Shown piece after piece: positions 17,029 through 26,630 of a DNA stretch of 64,000 bases; the first letter of the stretch is position 1; each line of letters opens with the position of its first letter. Below the pieces are notes generated by a model that saw nothing but the letters and a program-made list of their open reading frames with translations, ran no database searches and was not told where the DNA came from. The position numbers and the translations under genes were made by a program. Source of the stretch: Yaniella halotolerans DSM 15476 (lineage in GTDB: Bacteria > Actinomycetota > Actinomycetes > Actinomycetales > Micrococcaceae); assembly GCF_000420805.1 (NCBI RefSeq), contig NZ_ATVQ01000001.1, forward strand, positions 1,426,001 through 1,490,000, written 5' to 3'.

Positions 17029-18822
17029 TTAATCCAGCAGCATGAGAGCAGTTGGGGCATCTGCTGCGGTAACGGCAAGATCTTCAAACTCGTTGATGCT
17101 ATCCAGCGCGGTCCCCATGGCAATATTGGTTACGCGTTCGAGGATAACTTCCACGACAACCGGCACTTTGTACTGGTCCATCAAGGACCGGGCTTGAGCA
17201 AAGGTGGTGCCGAGCTGCGCTGGGTCTTCGACGCGCAATGCCTTACATCCCAAACCCTCGGCGACTTTGATGTGGTCCACCCCGTAGCCAGCAGTGCCGG
17301 ATTCTTTAGCTTCTGGGCTGGCATTGATGTTTTCAAAAGCTAAGGAAACCTCGTAATCCATGTCGAAGGCGCGTTGCGACTGGCGGATCAACCCCAGATA
17401 GGAGTTATTGACCACGACGTGGAGATATGGCAAATTGTGCTGGGCTCCAACAGCAAGTTCTTCGACCATGAATTGGAAGTCATAGTCACCCGAGAGTGCG
17501 ACCACGGTTGCATCCGGTTTCGCACGGGCCACGCCCAATGCGGCAGGCCCTGTCCAACCCAGTGGGCCTGCCTGTCCGGCATTGATCCAGGAACGTGGAT
17601 TGTAGGCGTGCAGCATCTGGGCGCCGGCAATCTGGCTCAAGCCAATCGTCGTGACATAAGTGGTGTCGCGACCGAACGCTTGATTCATCTCCTGATAGAC
17701 CCGTTGCGGTTTAATCGGCATCTGGTCGAAATGCGTTTTGCGTTGCAGCCCTGCCTTGCGTGCGGTGCAACTATTCGCCCAGTCCCTATAGCTGGGTATG
17801 GTGCCTGCGGCCTGGCGTTTCCGAGCGGCGGCCAGCAGGGCCTGCAGAGCAGCCTTGGCATCGGAAACCACACCGTAATCAGGAGCGAATACCCGCCCAA
17901 TTTGGGTCGGTTCAATATCGACGTGAATGAATTTCCGACCCTTCCGATAAGTATTGAGGTCTCCGGTATGGCGATTCGCCCAGCGGTTGCCAATGCCCAG
18001 CACGATGTCGGCTTCTAAGAAGCTGGCATTGCCGTAACGGGTGTGGGTTTGAATGCCGACCATGCCCGACATCAACGGATGATCGTCCGGGATCGCACCC
18101 CAGCCCATGAGCGTTGGGGCAACGGGGATATCCAGCAGGTCAGCGAGTTCGACAAGCTCGGCTGCGCCGTCGGCGTTAATAATGCCACCGCCGGCGACGA
18201 TCATCGGATGTTCATGGGCGAACAGCATATCTAGGATCTTATTGGCCTGAGCTTCGGTAGCTTCTGGTTTGAGCACCGGCAATGGTTCGTAGGTGTCAAT
18301 ATCGAAGTCGATCTCGGTCATCTGCACGTCGAGTGGCAGGTCAATAAGCACCGGGCCGGGGCGAGCGGATCGCATGAGCTGGAATGCCTTCTGGAAGGTG
18401 CCGGGCACCTGACCAGCTTCCAGAACCGTGGAGGCCATTTTGCAGAGCGGCTTGGCAATCTCATCAATATTGATGGCCTGGAAATCTTCTTTATGTAGAA
18501 CCGCAACGGGGGCCTGGCCGGTGATGCACAGCAGGGGGATCGAATCGGCTGCTGCAGCATACATTCCGGTAATCATGTCGGTGCCCGCCGGCCCGGACGT
18601 GCCAATGCACACGCCGATATTGCCTGCGGCTGCACGGCTGTAACCGTCCGCCATATGCGAGGCACCTTCCACATGGCGTGCAAGCGTGTGCTTGATACCG
18701 CCGTGGGCTTTCATCGCTGAATATAGCGGGTTTATCGCGGCACCCGGCAGCCCGAAGGTTTCGGTGGCCCCTTCTTTTTCCAGAATCAATGCGATGGCAT
18801 CAACTGCGCGCATGAGGGTCAT
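17029..18822 (-). CDS. gcl: Glyoxylate carboligase (tartronate-semialdehyde synthase)
   Basis: This 597-residue ThDP and FAD enzyme joins two glyoxylates into tartronate semialdehyde and CO2. It begins [36 protein letters not shown]. It carries the Gcl-specific [13 protein letters not shown] segment, where Val replaces the usual catalytic Glu before the conserved EGA, as in known Gcl proteins. The PP domain keeps the metal motif [10 protein letters not shown] and VVNNSYLG. Length matches the family (about 593). It is the central gene of the operon and receives glyoxylate released from ureidoglycolate. Confidence 0.95.
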   Translation of the reverse strand: MTLMRAVDAIALILEKEGATETFGLPGAAINPLYSAMKAHGGIKHTLARHVEGASHMADGYSRAAAGNIGVCIGTSGPAGTDMITGMYAAAADSIPLLCITGQAPVAVLHKEDFQAINIDEIAKPLCKMASTVLEAGQVPGTFQKAFQLMRSARPGPVLIDLPLDVQMTEIDFDIDTYEPLPVLKPEATEAQANKILDMLFAHEHPMIVAGGGIINADGAAELVELADLLDIPVAPTLMGWGAIPDDHPLMSGMVGIQTHTRYGNASFLEADIVLGIGNRWANRHTGDLNTYRKGRKFIHVDIEPTQIGRVFAPDYGVVSDAKAALQALLAAARKRQAAGTIPSYRDWANSCTARKAGLQRKTHFDQMPIKPQRVYQEMNQAFGRDTTYVTTIGLSQIAGAQMLHAYNPRSWINAGQAGPLGWTGPAALGVARAKPDATVVALSGDYDFQFMVEELAVGAQHNLPYLHVVVNNSYLGLIRQSQRAFDMDYEVSLAFENINASPEAKESGTAGYGVDHIKVAEGLGCKALRVEDPAQLGTTFAQARSLMDQYKVPVVVEVILERVTNIAMGTALDSINEFEDLAVTAADAPTALMLLD

Positions 18823-18860
18823 ATCGGTCTCCTTGACTCAAAAATTTTTTTGGAAGCGTA

Positions 18861-19751
18861 TTAGTTGTCGGCTCGGCCGGACAGCTGTTCGACCAAACGG
18901 AATAGTCCGGAGTGGTCCAAGCCGCCGTCTCCGGTGCGTACCGTTGAGGCAACAAGTTGTGCAACAGCCGCACCGATCGGGATAACAACACCGGCCTCTC
19001 TGGCGGCGGCAGTGACAATGCCCATGTCTTTGTTGTGCAGTTCAAGACGGAAGCCGGGGGAAAATTCACGGTCCAGCATTTTCTGGCCCTTTTGATCGAG
19101 TACCTTGGAACCAGCTAACCCGCCACCCAGAACCTGCAGGGCTGAGGACGTGTCCACGTCGTAGGCCTCGAGGAAGACGATTGCTTCGGCCAATAATTGG
19201 ATATTGCCAGCGACCATGAGCTGGTTGGCCGCTTTTACCGTTTGGCCCGAACCTGTGGGGCCAACCAACACGATGGTCTTGCCCATCGCATCGAGTACAT
19301 CTTGTACAGCTTCGAAGTCTTCTGATTCACCGCCGACCATGATGGACAGCGCCGCATCGATGGCCCCTTGTTCACCACCAGAGACCGGGGCATCGAGGGG
19401 TTTGATCCCTGCGGCTCGAGCCTGTTGCGATAGTTCTGTGGTGACATCCGGGCGAATTGAAGAGTTGTCGATCCAGTAGGCACCCTGAGGGGCATTCGCA
19501 AAGACCCCATCTTCGCCGGTGACCACCTCAGTCACGTGTGGTGAGTCAGGCACCATAGTGATGATGACGTCCGCGCCTTTGACGGCTTCAGCGATGGTGC
19601 TGGCGGCTTGACCACCAGCAGTTGCTAGTTCTTCGGTCTTGCCAGGGGAGCGGTTATAACCGGTGACATTAAATCCGGCACTAATCAGGTTCTTCGCCAT
19701 TGGCAAGCCCATGATCCCCAGTCCGATGAATGCGATGTTTTGTTTAGCCAT
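18861..19751 (-). CDS. glxR: Tartronate semialdehyde reductase (2-hydroxy-3-oxopropionate reductase)
   Basis: This 296-residue beta-hydroxyacid dehydrogenase reduces tartronate semialdehyde to glycerate with NAD(P)H. Seen are the N-terminal Rossmann motif FIGLGIMGLPMAKNLISAGF, the substrate-binding DAPVSGGEQGAIDAALSIMVGG, the catalytic lysine segment GSGQTVKAANQLMVAGN, and the cofactor-side FSPGFRLELHNKDMGI. It lies between hyi and gcl, 38 bp before gcl. The name glxR here is the E. coli enzyme; it should not be confused with the actinobacterial Crp-type regulator GlxR. Confidence 0.93.
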   Translation of the reverse strand: MAKQNIAFIGLGIMGLPMAKNLISAGFNVTGYNRSPGKTEELATAGGQAASTIAEAVKGADVIITMVPDSPHVTEVVTGEDGVFANAPQGAYWIDNSSIRPDVTTELSQQARAAGIKPLDAPVSGGEQGAIDAALSIMVGGESEDFEAVQDVLDAMGKTIVLVGPTGSGQTVKAANQLMVAGNIQLLAEAIVFLEAYDVDTSSALQVLGGGLAGSKVLDQKGQKMLDREFSPGFRLELHNKDMGIVTAAAREAGVVIPIGAAVAQLVASTVRTGDGGLDHSGLFRLVEQLSGRADN

Positions 19752-19808
19752 TGGTTTGTAGTCCTTTCACGTTGCGTGTACAGGCAGTGACGCAGCCGAA
19801 ATGGCTGG

Positions 19809-20660
19809 TTAGTTTGCCAGCCAGTCAAAAGCTGTGGCTTGATCTTGTTTGTATTCCAAGGCGACTTTGCCGGTGTAGCCAAGTTCGCGTGCTCGGCTGA
19901 TCCAGTCGAAGAGCGGCAGTTCACCGGTTCCGGGAGCGCCACGGCCGGGATTGTCGGCAATTTGGATATGACCGAACTGGGTGGTGTGGTTCTCAATGAC
20001 CTGAGCGACATCGTCACCGTTGACGGCCAGGTGGTAGAAGTCTGCTAGCAGCGCGATATTTTGTGCCGCACCTGCTTCTGACTCGCCTGCCCTGACTTGA
20101 TCAATAATGGCCAGAGCATCTGCAACAGTTTTCAGAGGATATTCGGCAGCACCTGAAACTGGTTCGAGCAAGACGGTGCCATCTATCGTGCCAACGGTTT
20201 TTGCTGCATAAGCCAGATTCTTGACCGCCAAGATTTCTTGTTCTTCTTCGGTAAATTCCGGTTGGCGCAGGCCATACAGGGCGTTGAAGGCTTTGCAGCC
20301 AGTACGTTTACCGATCTCAGCGACAACCTCGACGTTTTCTTTGAATGCTGAGCATTCACCCTTGGTTGAGACTCGCCCACGATCACCCCCAGCCATGTTG
20401 CCTGCCCAGAAGTTCAGGCCCACGAGTTTGACCCCTGCAGAGTTTAGGGAATCGATGAATGCATCAATGTCGTGGTCAGAAGGAACGGGCGTGCCATCGA
20501 ACGGCCACCAAAATTCAACTTCGGTAAAACCAGCAGCCGCTGCAGCAGCTGCACGTTCATTGACGGGAAGCTCGGTTAACAGAGTCGAGCAGTTCAACAC
20601 GAAATCTTGTGCTGAGAATCGGCGACGCTGTTCTTGTGCGGATCCAACGGTATCGGTCAT
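19809..20660 (-). CDS. hyi: Hydroxypyruvate isomerase
   Basis: This 283-residue TIM-barrel isomerase interconverts hydroxypyruvate and tartronate semialdehyde. Typical segments are FVLNCSTLLTELPVNERAAA, EFWWPFDGTP, LVGLNFWAGNMAGGDRG, NALYG, LLEPVSG, LLADFYHLAVNGDD, GHIQIADNPGRGAPGTGELP and ALEYK, with metal-binding Glu, Asp, His and Glu residues. I chose the start at 20660, which has GGAGG 6 nt upstream; the reading frame continues upstream through the promoter and operator and cannot be coding there. It is the first gene of the minus-strand operon, with an IclR-type operator 16 bp before the start codon. Confidence 0.92.
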   Translation of the reverse strand: MTDTVGSAQEQRRRFSAQDFVLNCSTLLTELPVNERAAAAAAAGFTEVEFWWPFDGTPVPSDHDIDAFIDSLNSAGVKLVGLNFWAGNMAGGDRGRVSTKGECSAFKENVEVVAEIGKRTGCKAFNALYGLRQPEFTEEEQEILAVKNLAYAAKTVGTIDGTVLLEPVSGAAEYPLKTVADALAIIDQVRAGESEAGAAQNIALLADFYHLAVNGDDVAQVIENHTTQFGHIQIADNPGRGAPGTGELPLFDWISRARELGYTGKVALEYKQDQATAFDWLAN

Positions 20661-20675
20661 GAATACCTCCATGAA

Positions 20676-20691
20676 TTTCATATTGTGGAAA
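20676..20691. promoter_or_regulatory. IclR/AllR-type operator, hyi side
   Basis: TTTCATATTGTGGAAA; on the reverse strand it is TTTCCACAATATGAAA. It matches the shared palindrome found at six other sites in the window. It lies between the hyi promoter and its ribosome binding site, so a bound repressor would block the operon. Confidence 0.65.
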
Positions 20692-20834
20692 CTTATTTTT
20701 GTTTGGTGAAATTTATCGTATGAGGAAATGTGACTTGAGTCAAGTAGGTTGGGAGAGCGGCTAGCGGCCTCGTCGCAAAAGGGCAGGGTCGCGGCAAAAA
20801 GTGCCCGACTGAAAAGTTGCCTTGACGTTAGTCC

Positions 20835-20850
20835 TGTGATGTGCGTTACA
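20835..20850. promoter_or_regulatory. Near-consensus Crp/GlxR site before the purine permease
   Basis: TGTGA-TGTGCG-TTACA has one mismatch to TGTGA-N6-TCACA. It lies 78 bp before the permease start and 25 bp upstream of the IclR-type site, in a suitable place for activation. A TTGACG lies at 20822-20827. Confidence 0.4.
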
Positions 20851-20875
20851 CTTGCAATATATTCTGGAATTCCAA

Positions 20876-20890
20876 TTTCACAATGTGAAA
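20876..20890. promoter_or_regulatory. IclR/AllR-type operator, permease side
   Basis: TTTCACAATGTGAAA is a near-perfect 15-bp palindrome, 38 bp before the permease start codon. It agrees with the hyi-side site at nearly all positions. The palindrome TGGAATTCCA (20865-20874) directly adjoins it. Confidence 0.65.
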
Positions 20891-20928
20891 ATTTCATCCT
20901 ATGTTTAGTACCAAAGAAACGAGGGATC

Positions 20929-22542
20929 GTGAAATCTCTTTTCGCTAAGCCTGCCTACGCAGCAAACCCAGATGCGCCAGAAAATGAACGATTGCCCAGC
21001 GGCCGCACTTTTGCTTATGGGCTTCAGCACGTTTTGACGATGTACGGCGGCATTCTTGCAGTGCCCCTCATTATTGGAAACGCCGCAGGACTCTCGCCTG
21101 ATGACATTGCCAAATTGGTGACTGGAACTTTATTCGTTGGCGGTCTGGCCACCGTGTTGCAATCAGCGGGTCTGCCTTTTCTTGGTTCCCGATTACCGCT
21201 GGTCCAGGGTGTTTCCTTTGCAGCCGTTGCTACCATGTTGGCCATCCTCAACGGTGGCAACGGGCTCCAAGACGTATTCGGGGCGATTATCGCAGCCAGT
21301 GTGATCGGATTTTTGATCGCACCGTTCTTCGCGAAAATTGTGCGCTTCTTCCCGCCGGTGGTGACCGGTACGGTCATCACCGCCATCGGATTGACCTTAT
21401 TTCCGGTTGCCGCAAACTGGGCTATGGGTGGTGATAGTGAAACCAGTGATTACGGCTCGATTATGAACATCAGCCTGGCGCTACTGACCTTCGCAATTAT
21501 CATTGTCTTATCCAAGGTTGGCGTGGCTATACTGTCTCGCCTTGCTATCCTTTTGGGATTGGTCGTCGGCACCCTGGTCGCATGGTTTTTGGGTCAAGCC
21601 GACTTCTCTGAGGTGGGCGATGGACTGCCTATCGCATTCCCCGGTCTGCTGGAATTCGGAGTGCCTACCTTTGACATCGCCGCTATTCTCTCCATGGTCA
21701 TTGTGATCTTAGTAATCAAGACCGAAACCACCGCCGACATCATCGCAGTTGGAGAGATCATCGACACCCCGGTTGACTCCAGACGCATCGCAGACGGTCT
21801 ACGAGCCGACATGTTAGCTTCCGCCGCGGCACCGTTCTTCGGGTCCTTCACCCAGTCAGCGTTCGCCCAAAATGTGGGTCTTGTTGCATTGTCCGGTATT
21901 AAGTCCCGCTGGGTGGTCACCGCTGGTGGCGTGATCATGGTGGCACTGGGGCTGGTGCCATGGCTTGGCCAAGTTGTGGCAGCTATTCCCATGCCGATTC
22001 TTGGGGGTGCCGGCATCGTGCTGTTCGGTACCGTAGCCGCCTCCGGGATCCGCAGTCTGTCCACCGTTAAATACGACGGCAACATGAACTTGGTCATTGT
22101 GGCCTCGGCGTTGGCTTTCGGCATGATACCGGTGGTCAGTCCAGACTTCTATGCGGCCTTCCCATCCTGGTTTGAAACCATTTTCCACTCTGGTATTTCA
22201 TCAGCTGCCATTGTTGCAGTGGTCCTGAACATCGTGTTCAATGAAATCGCCGCCAAGACCACCACCCAGGCCTCTGTCTTTGCTGCCAAACCGCTGCGAT
22301 ATCTCACCTCGAGTCATTTGGCAGATCTTCAAGATGGAGATGTCTTCGTTGACGGCAAACTAGTGGACTGCGACGGGGAAGAAGTGCCGGTTATTCCAGA
22401 GGAAAAACTGCCAGAGGTCAAAGAAAAGATTGAACGCGGTGAAGTGACTACCACGGCGGAAATTGCCCAAGTTTTGGAAAAGGACAAGACCCGGCCTGCC
22501 TCGAGTGAATCCTTCGTTCGAAAAACGGAGACTGACCAGTAA
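20929..22542 (+). CDS. NCS2-family purine (xanthine/uracil/urate-type) permease
   Basis: This 537-residue transporter has about 14 membrane segments. It has the NCS2 opening AYGLQHVLTMYGGILAVPLIIG, the GSRLPLVQGVSFAAVA substrate-helix region, the VKTETTADIIAVGEIID segment with the conserved Glu of helix 8, and QNVGLVALSGIKSRWV, the NCS2 motif around the helix 10 Asn/Gln. It should import urate, xanthine or another nucleobase by proton or sodium symport. I chose the GTG at 20929 (GAGGG upstream) because the frame upstream runs through the operator region. A hydrophilic tail of about 80 residues follows the last helix. It is divergent from hyi and shares the IclR-type operator region. A terminator follows. 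Confidence 0.9.
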   Translation: MKSLFAKPAYAANPDAPENERLPSGRTFAYGLQHVLTMYGGILAVPLIIGNAAGLSPDDIAKLVTGTLFVGGLATVLQSAGLPFLGSRLPLVQGVSFAAVATMLAILNGGNGLQDVFGAIIAASVIGFLIAPFFAKIVRFFPPVVTGTVITAIGLTLFPVAANWAMGGDSETSDYGSIMNISLALLTFAIIIVLSKVGVAILSRLAILLGLVVGTLVAWFLGQADFSEVGDGLPIAFPGLLEFGVPTFDIAAILSMVIVILVIKTETTADIIAVGEIIDTPVDSRRIADGLRADMLASAAAPFFGSFTQSAFAQNVGLVALSGIKSRWVVTAGGVIMVALGLVPWLGQVVAAIPMPILGGAGIVLFGTVAASGIRSLSTVKYDGNMNLVIVASALAFGMIPVVSPDFYAAFPSWFETIFHSGISSAAIVAVVLNIVFNEIAAKTTTQASVFAAKPLRYLTSSHLADLQDGDVFVDGKLVDCDGEEVPVIPEEKLPEVKEKIERGEVTTTAEIAQVLEKDKTRPASSESFVRKTETDQ

Positions 22543-22562
22543 CTCGTTAACCAGGTAACAAG

Positions 22563-22600
22563 GCGACAGCTCGATCAGCATCCGCTGGTTGAGCTGTCGC
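22563..22600 (+). terminator. Terminator after the purine permease
   Basis: A perfect 10-bp stem (22563-22572 with 22591-22600) extends with AACAA/TTGTT-like flanks and lies 20 bp after the stop codon. It may also serve the convergent pucR-like gene. The remaining 200 bp to 22798 show nothing I can support. Confidence 0.7.
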
Positions 22601-22798
22601 GTTGTTGTGACAGGGCAAAAGTGGCCCGTCATGGGACGAAGGTGTCTGCGCTGAGTTCATAGGATGCCATATCACAACAGCACCGGTAATTTTAGGAGCG
22701 AACAATCAAAACAGTGGCTGTAAGCAAGTGATTAACGCAGTGAATGTCCTCAATACTTGGGTGGATCTGTCCGGGCCGCTTTTAGCTCGGATCACGTG

Positions 22799-24223
22799 TT
22801 ACCTATAGACGTCAAGAGCCTCAAGTGCCGCCCAAAACAAAGCTACGTCTGCTGTCTGATCAAGACGTAGTCCGCTCATTTCGGCCACCCGACGCATCCT
22901 ATATACGAGTGTCTGTTTATGCACGTGAAGTTTGTCTGCTGCAACATTCCAAGAACGATTCTCTTCTAAAAACACACGTAAAGAGCGCACGTACTCACTG
23001 CCATGTTGCTTATCGTGTTGTAGAAGCTGGCTGAGTGTCTGTTCAATTAAGAGATCAGCGTCAGGTGCGCTATTGGGAACGATAGAGGCCTTGCGTTCAC
23101 GGAAGTAAACCACCGACATCTGACGTTCCACAGCGCTCTGGTGAGCGAGCTGCGCTTGGCCTAATCCGGTCCGCACATCTTTCACGGAACGAATACTATT
23201 ACTTACTCCAAGGTGCTGCACTCGCTTATTGACGATCTCTAGGGCTTCGGTGGTTGCTGAACAGAGAATGTGAGTGGTTTGACCCTGTGGGTATACAGCG
23301 CTGCGAAAGCCTGCATCTAAAAGTTCATGGAATAGCCGGATGCCATTGCTTATCCGGTTCCCGATGGCGATGTAATAACTCTGGTTTTCAAAATCTAGCA
23401 TTGCCGACGTACGCTGTTCCACGTCTTTGGTCTCGACACCGTCTATGAAGCTACTTAACAAAGCCGCACTCTGGCGATAGGCTTTTTCTCGCTCAGTTTT
23501 CTTTTGTTGCAACTCTAGTGCTGCAATAAGTGAGATGTGCTGTCGAATCCCTTGTTCTAACGGATTGTGCTGTGGTTCCTGGGGCGTGAGACGGACGAGA
23601 GCCTGAGGAAAGCCCGGGATAGGTAATTCAAGAGCATCGGATGCAGCTTGCGCGGTATGTGATTTTTTATCGTCAATCGGTTCAGAGGCATCTTCTTGCT
23701 TGTAGTCGTTGATGATACTCACGTTGTATCCAATCGTCGCGCCTACCAGTTCAAGTCGATTCACGTCTTTGCTGTGATCAACGGTTGTCAGTAGGACAGC
23801 TTCATAGAGGCGGTTGGACCGCTGCAATCGTTCCCTCTCGTTACGTTGTTCGGAATCTGCGATAGCGCGACTTAAGACGATGAACGGTATCTCACGTTGA
23901 GTGAGAATTACGATAAAGGCGAGTTCATTTGCTCGGGTTAAAAATGCCTCGGTTAGTTTTGGCGCATTCATATTTTGCCCGATAGCTACTCCAACAATCC
24001 CATGAGCTGAACATTCTTCAACATAACGTCGCTGTCCTGCAGCATCAGCGGGTATTGCGAGCCCGGTTGTCATCACGAGATGAGTCGCGCCTAACCAGTT
24101 CCAGGGCTCAGGCTCTTCACAACTATGCGCCCAGGCGATGGGCTGATATTGGCCGCCGTGACCTGCGATTATTTTTGATCCGCATTCGGGTATCTCCGTG
24201 AGCAAATGAGCAGTCAGAGCCAT
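22799..24223 (-). CDS. PucR-family transcriptional regulator
   Basis: The 474-residue protein has the PucR layout: an N-terminal PucR domain (residues about 1-130, with WLGATHLVMTTGLAIP and IVGVAIGQ), a central variable part, a GGDEF-like/CdaR middle region, and a C-terminal HTH_30 (LRVFLEENRSWNVAADKLHVHKQTLVYRMRRVAEMSGL). The family founder activates purine catabolism genes in Bacillus subtilis. Here the gene is divergent from the hydantoinase cluster, 352 bp away, which is its most likely target. The gene looks lower in GC than the purine blocks beside it. Confidence 0.85.
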   Translation of the reverse strand: MALTAHLLTEIPECGSKIIAGHGGQYQPIAWAHSCEEPEPWNWLGATHLVMTTGLAIPADAAGQRRYVEECSAHGIVGVAIGQNMNAPKLTEAFLTRANELAFIVILTQREIPFIVLSRAIADSEQRNERERLQRSNRLYEAVLLTTVDHSKDVNRLELVGATIGYNVSIINDYKQEDASEPIDDKKSHTAQAASDALELPIPGFPQALVRLTPQEPQHNPLEQGIRQHISLIAALELQQKKTEREKAYRQSAALLSSFIDGVETKDVEQRTSAMLDFENQSYYIAIGNRISNGIRLFHELLDAGFRSAVYPQGQTTHILCSATTEALEIVNKRVQHLGVSNSIRSVKDVRTGLGQAQLAHQSAVERQMSVVYFRERKASIVPNSAPDADLLIEQTLSQLLQHDKQHGSEYVRSLRVFLEENRSWNVAADKLHVHKQTLVYRMRRVAEMSGLRLDQTADVALFWAALEALDVYR

Positions 24224-24575
24224 ATGTTCATACTTTCACATAAATTGGGAAAGAGTTGTTTGCCTAGTGGTGGCGTTGAGGTTGTCAGGATCCTACCACG
24301 CTGTATTGCTAATTCGATCTAGAGTCCCTGACAAATATGCCAATTTTGACCACTTAGATGTTGTGACGGGCTTTGCCAATGCGTGCAAATGAGCCTCGGT
24401 TCATACGATCGAATAAGGTCCCGTTTGAAAGTTCCATAACTTTCGCAAATAGTAATCCAGATCACTCTTCGGCAGACTGTTGTTCACGTCTTTCAGCCTC
24501 TTCACCGCAGTTCTCAACGCGACTCGGTATGGAGATGCTGAAATCTAAAGTGGCAACCGCTCTGAAGGGAAAAGA
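24224..24575. other. Divergent intergenic region, pucR-like to hyuA
   Basis: There are 352 bp without a credible gene. It is relatively AT-rich and must hold both promoters. The one clear structure is the inverted repeat listed at 24427-24444. A TTTCACATAAATTGGGAAA stretch near 24233-24251 loosely recalls the IclR-type operator but has the wrong spacing. Confidence 0.5.
24427..24444. promoter_or_regulatory. Putative PucR operator
   Basis: GAAAGTT-CCAT-AACTTTC is a perfect 7-bp inverted repeat with a 4-bp spacer, flanked by TTT and CAAA arms that extend the symmetry imperfectly. It lies 132 bp upstream of hyuA in the gap shared with the PucR-type gene. Confidence 0.45.
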
Positions 24576-26630
24576 ATGTTTCGAGTTGGAATTGACGTTG
24601 GTGGAACCTTTACCGACCTATTCGCATGGGATGAGTCCGCAGGTTCGGACCAACGGGTTAGAACCGCCAAGGTCTTAACTACGCCTGATGACCCTTCGCG
24701 CGGGGTGCTTCTAGCTTTAGCCAAAGCTGACATCGCGCCCGAGGAGATGAGTGTGCTCATTCACGGAACAACAATTGCGACAAACGCATTGTTGGAAAGA
24801 AGATTCGCTGAACCGATTCTTATTACTACCGAAGGGTTTCGCGACACGATCGAAATCGGTCGTCAACGACGTGAAAATCTCTATGATCCATACCAGCAAA
24901 AATCCGCGCCCCTCATTAGCCGGCATAATCGTCTCACTATAGATGAGAAAATGGGCGCGGACGGGCAAACAGTCATTCCATTGGACGTCGAAAGAGCACG
25001 CGAACTCGCCCAAATTATTCAGGAGCGCGACGTTAATAGCATTGCTATCGCGTTTATCAATAGCTATCAATCAGGCGAACATGAGCGGCAGATGCGCGAC
25101 ATTCTGTTGGAATCGAATCCGGACCTGAATATCGCACTCTCCAGCGAGACCAGCCCGAAGGTCCGTGAACTGGGTCGCTTTATGACCACGGCTATTCGAA
25201 CCGCATTGTTGCCTGTAGTTGGCGATTATATGACGCGCTTAGAAGAAGAACTTATTCGCAAAGGTTCTACGGCTCCGCTCTATATTGTGAAGTCCAACGG
25301 CGGCATGATGACCTCGGCAATGGCCAAAGCTCGTCCAGAAGAACTTTTGGAATCGGGACCCGCCGGAGGCGTCGCGGCCGGAGCCTACATCTCTGAAGTC
25401 ACTGACAACCCAAATATCATTGTCTCTGATGTGGGCGGGACCAGTTTTGAGGCATCTCTACTTGAGGACAGCCAAGGGTTAGTTACTGATGAATACGAAC
25501 TCGAATGGGAAATGCCCATTATCACGCCAATGTTGGATATTCGTTCCATTGGTGCAGGCGGTGGCTCGATTGCCTGGATCGATGATGGAGGCTCATTGCG
25601 GGTCGGGCCGAAAAGTGCAGGGGCCTCCCCGGGGCCGGCGGCCTATGGTTTGGGCGGCAAACAGCCGACCGTAACGGATGCCAACGTGGTATTGGGGCGC
25701 ATCAGTGCTGACCTTGGCGGGAAATTCGAACTTGATGTTGAAGCCGCACGAACAGCAATCAGCACACTGGCAACCAAACTGAATATCAGTATTGAAGATG
25801 CCGCTGAAGGTATCACCCAGATTGCCAGCGAGAGTATGGCTTCAGCGATCCGAATGGTTAGTAGTGACCGAGGACGTGATCCACGAGACCACACATATGT
25901 TGCATTTGGTGGTGCCGGTGGATTGCACGCTTACGAACTGTGCCGTTCAGCGGGTATTCCAAGGATTATCGTGCCACCCTACGCAGGTGTTGCATGTGCC
26001 TTTGGTGCGATCACTATGGATGTTCGTCACGACCTGGAGGCGACTTTCTATTCACCATTGTCCGATGTTTCTTTAGACAAGTTGAACGAAGAATTCGAAA
26101 AACTGGAAGCCGAAGGGCGTCGTCTGATGTCCGAGGAAAACGTGTCGGGTGACAAGATCGTGATGGAACGTTCCGCAGCAATGCGCTATATCGGCCAGTC
26201 ATATGAAGTGACCACTCCGATATCGAGCGGCACTATTAGCGCTGAGGATCTTTCCAAGATTGAAGAGACCTTCTGGAGTGAACACCAAAAAGAATATGGC
26301 GTCCACTCGACAACGATTCCTGCGGCATTGGTCAATCTCCGCGTTACGGTCATCGGCGCGACTGAAAAACCATCAGAACAAGAAATTACGTCGGTCTTTG
26401 GTTCAGCACAAATTCAAGCACCATCGAATGGTAGGACCAGGCAGGTCTACTTTAACGGAGAATTTCATGACGTCCCCATTGTGAATTCTGCAGGAATGAA
26501 TCACGGCGAAGCTTTTGAATGCCCGGTCATCCTCGAACAAAAAGACGGCGTTGTCGTTGTTCCACACGGTGGATCAGGATCCATCGATCAATTTGGCAAT
26601 ATCACTATTGATTTGGAGAAAGCCCTATGA
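24576..26630 (+). CDS. hyuA: Hydantoinase/oxoprolinase subunit A (HyuA/N-methylhydantoinase A)
   Basis: The 684-residue protein has the ASKHA-type ATPase opening VGIDVGGTFTDLFAWD, LIHGTTIATNALLERR, ETSPKVRELGR, the phosphate-2 motif VSDVGGTSFEASLL, and DIRSIGAGGGSIAWID, then GPxSAGASPGPAAYG. The family hydrolyses 5-oxoproline, hydantoins or N-methylhydantoin with ATP, or carboxylates acetone or acetophenone with other partners. It overlaps the B subunit by 4 bp, so the two are translationally coupled. GAAGGG precedes the ATG. The substrate is not determined; a creatinine or hydantoin route fits the purine-nitrogen neighbourhood but is inference. Confidence 0.9.
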   Translation: MFRVGIDVGGTFTDLFAWDESAGSDQRVRTAKVLTTPDDPSRGVLLALAKADIAPEEMSVLIHGTTIATNALLERRFAEPILITTEGFRDTIEIGRQRRENLYDPYQQKSAPLISRHNRLTIDEKMGADGQTVIPLDVERARELAQIIQERDVNSIAIAFINSYQSGEHERQMRDILLESNPDLNIALSSETSPKVRELGRFMTTAIRTALLPVVGDYMTRLEEELIRKGSTAPLYIVKSNGGMMTSAMAKARPEELLESGPAGGVAAGAYISEVTDNPNIIVSDVGGTSFEASLLEDSQGLVTDEYELEWEMPIITPMLDIRSIGAGGGSIAWIDDGGSLRVGPKSAGASPGPAAYGLGGKQPTVTDANVVLGRISADLGGKFELDVEAARTAISTLATKLNISIEDAAEGITQIASESMASAIRMVSSDRGRDPRDHTYVAFGGAGGLHAYELCRSAGIPRIIVPPYAGVACAFGAITMDVRHDLEATFYSPLSDVSLDKLNEEFEKLEAEGRRLMSEENVSGDKIVMERSAAMRYIGQSYEVTTPISSGTISAEDLSKIEETFWSEHQKEYGVHSTTIPAALVNLRVTVIGATEKPSEQEITSVFGSAQIQAPSNGRTRQVYFNGEFHDVPIVNSAGMNHGEAFECPVILEQKDGVVVVPHGGSGSIDQFGNITIDLEKAL

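Noticed and set aside
24373-24678. A 101-codon plus-strand frame overlapping the hyuA start
   Set aside because: It overlaps hyuA in another frame, has Ser-rich random-looking composition, and covers the regulatory inverted repeat.
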